NCBI RefSeq assembly: GCF_000418325.1
Contig: NC_021658.1
Location: 13,620,501 to 13,684,500, forward strand
Direction: 5' to 3'
Source: Sorangium cellulosum So0157-2
GTDB lineage: Bacteria; Myxococcota_A; Polyangia; Polyangiales; Polyangiaceae
Length of the DNA: 64,000 bases
Part shown: piece after piece, positions 14,743-22,020 of the stretch
How the letters are laid out: each line of letters begins with the position of its first letter
Numbering within the stretch: the first letter of the stretch is position 1
Notes under the pieces: generated by a model
Databases searched by the model: none
What the model was told of the DNA's origin: nothing
Seen by the model: the letters and a program-made list of their open reading frames with translations, nothing else
Made by a program: the position numbers and the translations under genes

Positions 14743-16755
14743 ATGGATGGCGACGACCTGCGCAGATGGTTGTGGACCGAGGCGATCGCGGGCGCGCCGA
14801 ACGATCCGACCGGGGTCCTCTCGTCCCCGGAGCGGGATCACGTGGACTCGGTCTGGAGCGAGCACGGCCAGATCGATGTTCGCGTCCTGATCCGGAACGA
14901 GCAGCGTCCGATGGACATGGAGGTCTTGCCGCGCCGGGTCGATGCGCCGTCGCGGTGCACCGTGCCCGAGCTCCTCGCCCGTCACGAGCGCGTGCTCGTC
15001 GTCGGCGGGCGAGGCTCGGGGAAGACGGCGCTCATCGCGCGGCTCGCCGCGCGGGCCGCGGCGGACCACCGTCAGGGCACGCGGACGCTCGTGCCGTTCG
15101 TCGTCCTCGTGTCGCTCCTCGACGACCCTTGCTTGGACGAACGCGCCATCGCGAGGCTCTCGCCGATCGGCGGGGTCGTGCTCCTTCGCCGTGCGCTCGA
15201 GGAGCGCCGCGCGCTCGTGCTCGTCGACGGGCTCGACGAGGCGGGATCCGGCGCGAGGAGGCTCTCCGAGTCGGTCGAGGCATTCGCCGCGGCCCATCCG
15301 GGCAATCCGATGGTGGTCACGACGCGCCCGCGTCGCGAGGGGATCCCGGGCTATGCTCGCGTGGAGCTGCGCGGATTCGTGACCGCGACCCTCGTGCCGC
15401 AGCCCGGCACCCGCGTGGTCGCGGCGCATCGCTTCCTGGCGCGACGGGATCCGGGGCGCCGCACGTCCTTGATCGCCTCCGCCGTGGACGCGCTGCTCGA
15501 GCGCTACGCCGCCGAGGAGCTCAGGCCCGGCGCGATCCTGAAGTCGCTCGATCTGCGCGACCGGCGGCTCCTCTTCGGCTCGATCGCCTGGCTCATGCAC
15601 TCCGACCGGCTCGTCGAGCTCCCCGTGGAGTCGCTGGCCGAGCTCCTGCGATGGCGGCTGGACGGCGCCCGCTGGGTCGAGGGGCCGCGCCTCGTCCTCT
15701 GCAGGGCGGACGAGGAAGTCGACCTCTGCAGGGCGGACGAAGAGGACGACGAAGAAGACATGGAAGAGGATGAAGATGAAGACGGCGACGGCGAGCCCCA
15801 GGGCGGCCCGCTCGAGCGCGGAGCGGCCGGCGACGGCCGTGAGCTCGGAGAGCTCGCGCAGGACATCGACGGGACGGTCGAGCGCGTCATCGAAGAGATC
15901 CGCGGGCACCAGGGGTTGCTGATCGAGCGACGCCCCGGGTCCTTCTCGTTCGCGGACCTCTCCTACCAGGCGTACCTGAACGCGGTCGATCACGTCAGGA
16001 TCGGCGCGCTCGACGCCCTCGTCGAAGCGCGAAGCGACCCGTGGTCCCATGAGACCATCGTTCACGCGGCGGGCATACCGGAGGTGGACGCGGCCGCGTT
16101 CATCCGGGCGCTCCTTGAAGCGGATCGGGGTGAGGCGCCGGTCGCCACGCTGCTCGCCAGCCGATGCGCCGAGGTCGCCGGCGGGCGCCTCCCGCCCCAG
16201 CTCCGACGCACGATCGCGCGGCGGCTCTCCGCTGTGGTGCCGCCGCGCAGTCCGTTCGACGTCGCGTATCTCATCGACGACGTGGGCGAGATCGCGGGTC
16301 CAGCGCTGATCCAGGCGCTCGGCTCCGCCAGTCCGAGCGAGCGGGCCTACACGGCGATCGCGCTCGGAGGCCTGCGCCATCGGCCCGCCTACGGCGTGCT
16401 GGTGCGGATGGCCGCCGACGATTCCCCTGTGAACGAGCCGATCGTGTGCTGGCTCTGGGAAGAGGAGCAGCTCGTGAGGGATCAGGTCATCGGCTGCTTC
16501 GCGCTCCTCGCGCTCTTCGACGTCGCGCTCGCCGTGCCGACTGCGAGCACGCTCTTCCTGCAGGCCATCGAGCGCGCTCCGCGCGGCGCGCTCGACGGCG
16601 TCTACACGCTCATCGATGACCAGCATGAGGAGAGGATCGGGAGGGCCTCCGAGGACGGGCCGATTCGCGATGTGGAGGCCGTCGATGTGCTCCTCGCAAA
16701 GATGCGCAAGGTGCTCGACCGCACGGGCGGGCCGTCGGCGTGGAAGTTTCCGTAG
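14743..16755 (+). CDS. NACHT-type STAND NTPase
   Basis: This 670-residue protein (ATG 14743; ATG 14707 is also possible) has a short N-terminal region and then a NACHT module. Walker A is GGRGSGKT (about 88-95), the Walker B region ALVLVDGLDEA (about 157-167), and MVVTTRP is the sensor strand. A very acidic insert rich in Asp and Glu lies at about 330-362 and begins with a duplicated LCRADEE motif. The C-terminal third is HEAT-like (for example PALIQALGSASPSERAYTAIALGGLRHRPA). Bacterial NACHT proteins include Avs-like phage sensors, but no effector domain was recognised here. Its setting among repeats and gene remnants fits accessory DNA. Confidence 0.8.
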   Translation: MDGDDLRRWLWTEAIAGAPNDPTGVLSSPERDHVDSVWSEHGQIDVRVLIRNEQRPMDMEVLPRRVDAPSRCTVPELLARHERVLVVGGRGSGKTALIARLAARAAADHRQGTRTLVPFVVLVSLLDDPCLDERAIARLSPIGGVVLLRRALEERRALVLVDGLDEAGSGARRLSESVEAFAAAHPGNPMVVTTRPRREGIPGYARVELRGFVTATLVPQPGTRVVAAHRFLARRDPGRRTSLIASAVDALLERYAAEELRPGAILKSLDLRDRRLLFGSIAWLMHSDRLVELPVESLAELLRWRLDGARWVEGPRLVLCRADEEVDLCRADEEDDEEDMEEDEDEDGDGEPQGGPLERGAAGDGRELGELAQDIDGTVERVIEEIRGHQGLLIERRPGSFSFADLSYQAYLNAVDHVRIGALDALVEARSDPWSHETIVHAAGIPEVDAAAFIRALLEADRGEAPVATLLASRCAEVAGGRLPPQLRRTIARRLSAVVPPRSPFDVAYLIDDVGEIAGPALIQALGSASPSERAYTAIALGGLRHRPAYGVLVRMAADDSPVNEPIVCWLWEEEQLVRDQVIGCFALLALFDVALAVPTASTLFLQAIERAPRGALDGVYTLIDDQHEERIGRASEDGPIRDVEAVDVLLAKMRKVLDRTGGPSAWKFP

Positions 16756-16813
16756 CCGCGCCGCGAGAATGCCGTCGCGACAGCGATCTCTGCATGCCCA
16801 TGGCAGACCGGAG

Positions 16814-16966
16814 ATGAGGTTGATCGAAGAGCTCATCTGCCTGTGGATGATGACGACGGAGAATGACTCGGCCCGGGCGCTTCGCACCCTGGGATTCCGC
16901 GCCTCCGCAGAAGCCATCCGTGCGCTCGTCACGCACGCGACGAGGAGCAACACCCCCGGGAGCTGA
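16814..16966 (+). CDS. 50-residue ORF, possible transposase-helper remnant
   Basis: The frame reads from ATG 16814 and contains an amphipathic segment (ARALRTLGFRASAEAIRALVTHATRS). This recalls the N terminus of IstB-type IS21 helper ATPases, but the match is from memory and short. GGAG directly abuts the ATG, so translation start is doubtful. If it is IstB-like, it is only the first fifth of the protein. Confidence 0.3.
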   Translation: MRLIEELICLWMMTTENDSARALRTLGFRASAEAIRALVTHATRSNTPGS

Positions 16967-17020
16967 AGCCGAGTACGCCTCGGTTCTGGCGGTGGGTACA
17001 CCTGGCGCGTCGTGAGACGC

Positions 17021-17290
17021 TCATTGGCCCTCCTTCATTCGCGGCTCGATGGGCGGATCGAGCGCATCGCCATGGATTTCGCGCAACAGGATCGCCGCGT
17101 GCCGAGCTCCGCTCTCGATCGCGTCGAGAGGATCTTCCCCGGGTACATTGTAATTGCGCCCGTCGACTTCCACAGACGCAGCCCAAGGCCACTTCTTCTC
17201 CGGTGGGTTTCGGGTCGGCTCGTGGATGCGAACCACGATGTCGCGCTGCTCGCCGTCCTCTCCGGTCACCTTGAAGACTAGCTCGATCAT
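17021..17290 (-). CDS. Small conserved protein (DUF6968-like)
   Basis: This 89-residue cytoplasmic protein starts at ATG 17290, which overlaps the stop of the lipoprotein gene by one base (TGATG). It has the pattern RDIVVRIHEP...WPWAASVEVDG...IPGEDPLDAIE-like...LDPPIEP. I associate this with a small myxobacterial family (DUF6968); the assignment is from memory. Its function is unknown. It is the last gene of a three-gene overlapping operon. Confidence 0.7.
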   Translation of the reverse strand: MIELVFKVTGEDGEQRDIVVRIHEPTRNPPEKKWPWAASVEVDGRNYNVPGEDPLDAIESGARHAAILLREIHGDALDPPIEPRMKEGQ

Positions 17291-17847
17291 CACTTGCACC
17301 TCCTGTCGCAGTCTTTGAGGCATCGCCCAAGTTCTTCGGTGCATTGGCTACGACAGTTTCTGTCCCCCTTTGGGCAGTTGTCGTAGCACCGTTCCCAGAT
17401 CTGATCGCACTTTTCCTTGCATGCCTCTTTGCAGTCGGACGAGCTTGAGCCTGTCGCCCACCGGCACGAGTCGCACGACTGCGCTCCAGAGCCGCTTCGA
17501 ACCCCAGAGGCCACTTCACACCGATCCTTGGCTTCGTCCAAACTCGCGTGCTCGCCCTGGTGCCGCGTCGTGCAGCTACCGGCCGCACCCTGGTTACTGC
17601 AAACTGCCGACCCCGCCTTCCACGTGACCGTGCATTCCACGGTTTGCGAGCACGGATCCCCATCGAAGCCCGTGTGATCTTGCGGCTCCAGTGGCACATA
17701 CCACCCGAAGCCGCCGACCCCTCCAGTCGGGGTGATGATGCTGCCTCCGGCACCTTCGTTCCCCGAACCCCGGACATAGCATTCCCCTACATCGTAATTG
17801 CACGCCGAGAGACCGAGACATAGACCAACAGCCACTAGCTTGTTCAT
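17290..17847 (-). CDS. Cysteine-rich lipoprotein
   Basis: This 185-residue protein has a short leader with a lipobox (LGLSAC, Cys16). The mature part is Gly-rich and then carries many cysteines. The last 60 residues contain evenly spaced pairs such as CDSC, CKEACKEKC, CYDNCPKGDRNC and CLKDCDRRC. This pattern suggests a disulfide-stabilised helical domain outside the cytoplasm. The DNA has lower GC than its surroundings. No family was recognised. The start overlaps the stop of the upstream gene by four bases (ATGA). Confidence 0.75.
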   Translation of the reverse strand: MNKLVAVGLCLGLSACNYDVGECYVRGSGNEGAGGSIITPTGGVGGFGWYVPLEPQDHTGFDGDPCSQTVECTVTWKAGSAVCSNQGAAGSCTTRHQGEHASLDEAKDRCEVASGVRSGSGAQSCDSCRWATGSSSSDCKEACKEKCDQIWERCYDNCPKGDRNCRSQCTEELGRCLKDCDRRCK

Positions 17848-18392
17848 CTCGACTTTACTTCAAATCTCCAAATGGGTCCAGTGGTCACCATCACGACCAG
17901 ACTTCCAGGAAGGACGCGACTACTGCCGCCAGCCCAGTCCACATGGATGCTGGTGGACAAGCCCAAGGGCTCGGCGAAGTACCAATCGGACTGGGCACGG
18001 CCGCCTGGAGCAACCCCCACCACGCGGTCACAGATCACGGCCCCACACACCGGCATCGAATCGATCGCCAGGGACGGCCCGAGGCTGACGGTGCTTGTCT
18101 TCGTGGCGTACCCAAGAGTGACGGCCGTTCGATCGTAGACCCCTACGCCTGCCCCTGGAACGATGCTGAGCATGTTGTGGACTTCGAGCCGAAAGTCCCC
18201 CTCGCTGCGCCAGAGCCACCCGGCGAAGGGGCTCACCGCAAGCCTGGGCTCGATGCCGACCTGGAGCCCGCCCACGCTCACGCCGCCGCTTAACTCGAGT
18301 GCCAGCGCCGGCGCAGGAACACTACTGACGAGAGCACAGGCACAGCCGCACAGCACGAGCGCGCTCGCCATCCCCCTCAGCCCATGCCCCAT
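17844..18392 (-). CDS. Secreted beta-rich envelope protein
   Basis: This 182-residue protein (ATG 18392; an upstream ATG at 18440 is less likely) has a signal peptide ending around VPAPALA. The mature part alternates hydrophobic and polar residues with glycine turns (LSGGVSVGGLQVGIEPRLAVSP, AVTLGYATKTSTVSLGPSLAI), as in small outer-membrane barrels or beta-sandwiches. A cysteine pair (CGAVIC) may form a disulfide. It is the first gene of the operon with the cysteine-rich lipoprotein, so the two may act together at the cell surface. Confidence 0.7.
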   Translation of the reverse strand: MGHGLRGMASALVLCGCACALVSSVPAPALALELSGGVSVGGLQVGIEPRLAVSPFAGWLWRSEGDFRLEVHNMLSIVPGAGVGVYDRTAVTLGYATKTSTVSLGPSLAIDSMPVCGAVICDRVVGVAPGGRAQSDWYFAEPLGLSTSIHVDWAGGSSRVLPGSLVVMVTTGPIWRFEVKSR

Positions 18393-18490
18393 GCCTTCCC
18401 CTGGTTCCGGATGTTTCTCCCACAGAAGGGGCGGCGTCAATGGCGATCTGGGCTGCTTTACGTCCTTGCTGTTCCTGTATGCGTCACCTC

Positions 18491-18772
18491 CTAGCTGGTC
18501 GGCGTCTCGTGCAGGAATACCATCCTTCGGGCTCGCAGAGCTCCTCCGTCGGCGTACGCGTTGTTCGCTGGGGGGCCGACGAGGGGGACGGGGCCGGGCG
18601 CATCGGCCTGATGGCGGGCGCCGGCTCCGCTGGCGCGGGTGGTGCCCCGGCGGACTGCGGGCGGTGCAGAGGCCGGCGCAGGTACCTGTACAACGATGGG
18701 CGACGGGCGGAGCAGCACGGCCAGGCTCGCAGCGATCTCGAGCGCCAGCGCTGCGAGACCGAGCGCAACCAC
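18491..18772 (-). CDS. Small single-span membrane protein, possibly frameshifted
   Basis: The frame starts at GTG 18772 and encodes a clear membrane segment (VALGLAALALEIAASLAVLL) followed by a Pro/Ala linker. The end of this frame is Arg-rich and unconvincing. The overlapping frame continues with a Pro-rich linker and ends EELCEPEGWYSC... at 18484, which could be the original C terminus. No function can be assigned. Confidence 0.4.
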   Translation of the reverse strand: MVALGLAALALEIAASLAVLLRPSPIVVQVPAPASAPPAVRRGTTRASGAGARHQADAPGPVPLVGPPANNAYADGGALRARRMVFLHETPTS

Positions 18773-18792
18773 GGTGTTGACGCTCCCGGTAG

Positions 18793-19244
18793 ATGATGGG
18801 TTAGGGCCGCTTTTCGCTCACGCAGGATGATGGCTCGCCCACGCGAGCGATGGCCATCGCCCGCCGGTCCGGTGCCCGGAGCCCCCGCCGGAGGCTCCGT
18901 CCGCCCATCGCCCGCGCGACGCGGCCGCCGGGGCGCGCAGGGCGCGTCAAGGGCGGCGCAGCCGCCGAGCCCTGCGAGGGAACCCTTGACGCGTCCGAGC
19001 ACCCCGGCACGCTCAGGACGCGATGGGCCGACCATCACGCCCGTGACCGAGGCCCGCCCACGGTCGCGATGGCCATCAGCCAGGCCGAGCGAGAGAGCAT
19101 CAACCAGCTTGATTCTCAACATCTGGATCAGCGTGTCGGGGCTCGCACGCTTGAGGACCAGCGAGCGCGCGAGCTGCTCGACTCGGTCATGCAGGGTAAC
19201 ATCGGACAGCGGAGGCACGCGCGTATCGTAGACGAGCGCGACCG
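18793..19244. other. Degenerate stretch without a clear gene
   Basis: Reading frames cross this region on both strands, but none is convincing. The best is a minus-strand segment near 19040-19218 that reads SDVTLHDRVEQLARSLVLKR and LIQMLRIKLVDAL, with no recognised family. The region holds a strong hairpin (18943-18993) and two GATGGCCATC palindromes (near 18847 and 19067). It looks like decayed accessory DNA. Confidence 0.5.
18943..18993. repeat. Inverted repeat with 11-bp arms
   Basis: CGCGTCAAGGG at 18943-18953 pairs exactly with CCCTTGACGCG at 18983-18993. The 29-base loop has its own GGCGGC/GCCGCC pairing. No T-run follows, so it is not an ordinary intrinsic terminator. Confidence 0.8.
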
Positions 19245-19675
19245 GTGCGCGGAAGGCCCGACCTCGCCGATCGATGGCAAAACCGAATCGCGGTCTTCAC
19301 CGCGTCGCACCATCACGAGGAGGTCCAGCGCCGCTCACGGGAACAGCCATGCACCGAGCCAGATCCCGAGATACCCGACGAGGGCCCCACGGCCCTCGAG
19401 CTCGTCGAGGACGCGTCGCAACGCCAGTACGCGCGCGCCCTCATTCAGCAGATCCCCCCGATCTGCGCGACGTGCTCACGCGCTACCTGGCTGGGGTGCC
19501 GATGGACGAGATCGCAATGCAGCTCTCGCTCCCGGTCTCGACGGCGTACAAGCGCCTGACCCGCGCCTGCGATGAGCTCGGGCGCGTCTTCCGGATGGCC
19601 GAGGCTACAGCGAATCAAGCGCTCACTCCCGAAACGCCGGGCCCTCGAGCGCGACGGATCCGGGGGAAGAGGTGA
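19245..19675 (+). pseudogene. ECF-like sigma factor remnant
   Basis: The first frame reads WQNRIAVFTASHHHEEVQRR through ALIQQIPP. The sequence then continues in another frame as DLRDVLTRYLAGVPMDEIAMQ...AYKRLTRACDELGRVF, a typical sigma region 4 helix-turn-helix. Both halves join perfectly if one C is added to the CCCCCC run at 19454-19459. The region 2 half expected upstream is missing, with an in-frame TAG near 19230. The gene therefore has at least two lesions and is probably dead, although a homopolymer sequencing error could explain the first. Confidence 0.7.
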
Positions 19676-19888
19676 ACGCCGTTGGGTGGCCCCACGGGGC
19701 TGGAAACTGGCACGTGCCGTATTGCAAGATCGCGGCCACGATCGCCGCGATGCGGTTGCGTGGCTGGGTGGCGCGCTGCCGCCCCGCGGCGAGAACGTGC
19801 CGGCGTCTTGGGATGCGCTCGCACATCGACGAGCCTGTCGGGCCATGTCGCGGCCGTTCCGGCCGCGCTCCCCGAGAAGGAGGGGTGC

Positions 19889-20683
19889 ATGGCGTCGAAA
19901 TTGGTGACCGACAGGGACAAGTCCAGCCGCGCCGTGGCCGCGTCGGCCGAGACGCACGCCGACGAGATCGCGAAGGGGATGGCGGCCGAGCTCGCGCCCT
20001 GCCTGAGGTCCGGCGAGAAGATGCCCGACGTGGCGTCGCTCGTGCGCCTCGTCGCGCGCCGGCTCGCCGCGGACACGGCCGCGCTCGTGGCGGCCGACGA
20101 CGCGCACGAGCGCGAGCTCGCCGACGACGCCGCGCCCCGCGAGGCGCGCGACGAGGCGGCCGCCCGGTTGCGCTCGGTGCTCGTCGACGGTCGCGCCGCC
20201 GTCGACGCGGCGTTCGGGCCGGCGGGCCTGCGCAAGCTGCGGCTGGACGGGGCCGTTCCCGAGGACCCCTCCGTGCTCGTCACGACCGGCGAGCGGGTCG
20301 TGGGCGCCCTGCGGGACGCGGAGCTCAAGCTCCCGAAGCCGAGGCGCGCGTCGATGAAGCTCGATCGCGCCGCGCTCGCCGACGAGATCGCGGCCGAGCT
20401 GCCGGCGCTGAAGAAGGCGCTCGCGAAGGTCGCGACCGAGGAGCGCGAGAAGGAGGCGACGCTGCGCGCGAAGCAGAGTGCCATGCGCAAGAGCGACAAG
20501 AGCTTCGGCCAGGGCGCGGCGTTGCTCGCCGCGAGCTTCACGTTCGCCGGCCTCGAGGATCTCGCCGCCAAGGGGCGCCCGTCCGGCCGCAGGCCCGGCC
20601 GGACCGCGGCCGAGGAGGACGACGCGCTGCCCGTCGAGGAGCCCACCTCGCCCGAGCCTGCTCCCCCGCTCGAAGGCGGCTGA
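19889..20683 (+). CDS. Uncharacterised helical protein
   Basis: This 264-residue soluble protein starts at ATG 19889 after a strong GGAGGGG site. It is highly helical and charged, with segments such as VASLVRLVARRLAADTAALVAADDAHERELADD and ALKKALAKVATEEREKEATLRAKQSAM. A Pro/Glu-rich tail follows. No membrane segment, signal or known motif was found. Low-GC or foreign features are absent. Its role is unknown. Repeat copy B follows 38 bp downstream. Confidence 0.75.
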   Translation: MASKLVTDRDKSSRAVAASAETHADEIAKGMAAELAPCLRSGEKMPDVASLVRLVARRLAADTAALVAADDAHERELADDAAPREARDEAAARLRSVLVDGRAAVDAAFGPAGLRKLRLDGAVPEDPSVLVTTGERVVGALRDAELKLPKPRRASMKLDRAALADEIAAELPALKKALAKVATEEREKEATLRAKQSAMRKSDKSFGQGAALLAASFTFAGLEDLAAKGRPSGRRPGRTAAEEDDALPVEEPTSPEPAPPLEGG

Positions 20684-20720
20684 CGCCGGCCGAGCCTGAG
20701 AGGGGCGCCCACGCTGCCCA

Positions 20721-21048
20721 CATCGCGCTGCCACGGCGAAGTCGCGCTGGCACGGCCGAGAAACGCGATGATCCCGCGGCGAGGCGCGTTCCGAGCCGTT
20801 CCCCTCGGGCGTCGCCGCGGGCGCACCCCATCCGAAGCGATCGGCGGCGCCGGCGCCGCCGGATCTCGCCTTTCTGACGGCTCCAGCGCGGTCTCGCCCC
20901 GGGCCCGTCGCCCGCGGAGCGGCTGCTGGGCCGGCCCGCCCCGGAACCGTCGCCCGCGGAGCGGCTCCAGCGCCGGCTCGCCCCGGGACCGTCGCCCGCG
21001 GAGCGGCTCCAGCGCCGAGCGCGACACCCGCTGCTCGCCCTGCGCTCC
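20721..21048. repeat. Dispersed repeat element, copy B, with 42-bp units
   Basis: This copy matches 14378-14643 in the same orientation. Its start also has a short duplication (ATCGCGCTGCCACGGC, then GTCGCGCTGGCACGGC). Three 42-bp units follow the core at 20881-20922, 20923-20964 and 20965-21006, with a diverged fourth. The middle unit shares the CTGCTG start seen in the third unit of copy A. It fills the gap 20684-21071. Confidence 0.85.
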
Positions 21049-21071
21049 GGTGGACGCTCGACCCAGGGCCC

Positions 21072-22016
21072 TCAGAAGAGGGGGGTGAGCTCGACGATCG
21101 CGGCGCGGCAGCGCGCGGCGGCCAGGACGACGTCGCGGGTGGTCGCGCCCTCGGGCAGCGCGGCCGAGAAGCGCGCCGGCCCTCCCCGCAGCGCGATGCC
21201 CCGGGCGGCGAGCTCCTCGCGGAGGAGCTCCGCGTTGCTGCGGACGGTGAGCGTGTAGAGGCGCCCGCCGGCGGCGACCTCCGCGAACGTGCCCGAGAAG
21301 GCGAGCTCGCCGCCGGCGAGCACGAGCACGTCGGTGGCGCCGCGGACCAGGACGCCCCGCGGGCCCTCGACGTCGAGGCGCGCCGCCGTGAGCAGCGCGC
21401 CGCGGCCCTCGGTGGCGCCCGCGAGCGCGGCGAGGACGAAGCCGGCCGCGCCGTCGTCGAGGCCGACGAGCGGATCCTCGGCGATCAGCACGGGCGGCGC
21501 CGTCGCGATCGCCTGGGCGAGGACGAGCGCGCGGCGCTCGGGCAGCGCGAGCGTCCGGAGCGCGCGCTTCTGGGCGGCCGCGAGGCCGACCCGGGCCAGG
21601 GCGGAGGGCACCAGCTCGGCGGCCGCGCGCGGCGAGGCCCCGGCGAGCCGCGCGCCCCAGGCGACGTAGGCGTCCACGGTCCACGCGAGCGGCAGCGGCG
21701 GATCGAGCGGCGCCGCCCCGCTCGCGGCCCGGTGCGCCGAGCGCGCGACGTCGCGGCCCGCGATCGCGAGCCGGCCGGCGACGACGCGCGCCTCGCCGGG
21801 CGCCGCGTCGAGCGCGTCGTCCGGCGACGCGGAGCGGACGGAGGACAGCGGGATGCCCGTGAGCGCCGCGAAGAGCGCGCCGGTGTCGCCGGCGCAGAGC
21901 ACGCGGTCGCCGCGCGACGCCGCGGTGAGCGCGTCGATCGCGACAACGTCGTCGACGGCGATGCGCGCGGCGCGGGCGTCGAAGAGCGGCGGGCCCGCGG
22001 CCTCGGCGTCCCCCAT
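21072..22016 (-). CDS. ABC-type ATPase domain without Walker A
   Basis: This 314-residue protein resembles an ABC transporter ATP-binding subunit. A helical part precedes ALPERRALVLAQAIATAPPVLIAEDPLVGLDDGAA, which matches the LSGGQ-to-Walker B stretch with D-loop spacing. The phosphate-binding loop should be GxxGxGKS/T, but it reads CAGDTGALFAAL, with no GK. The signature is also weak (ALPERR). It probably cannot hydrolyse ATP and may be structural or regulatory. It starts four bases after the sppA-like stop, in one operon with it. Confidence 0.7.
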   Translation of the reverse strand: MGDAEAAGPPLFDARAARIAVDDVVAIDALTAASRGDRVLCAGDTGALFAALTGIPLSSVRSASPDDALDAAPGEARVVAGRLAIAGRDVARSAHRAASGAAPLDPPLPLAWTVDAYVAWGARLAGASPRAAAELVPSALARVGLAAAQKRALRTLALPERRALVLAQAIATAPPVLIAEDPLVGLDDGAAGFVLAALAGATEGRGALLTAARLDVEGPRGVLVRGATDVLVLAGGELAFSGTFAEVAAGGRLYTLTVRSNAELLREELAARGIALRGGPARFSAALPEGATTRDVVLAAARCRAAIVELTPLF

Positions 22017-22020
22017 GGGC

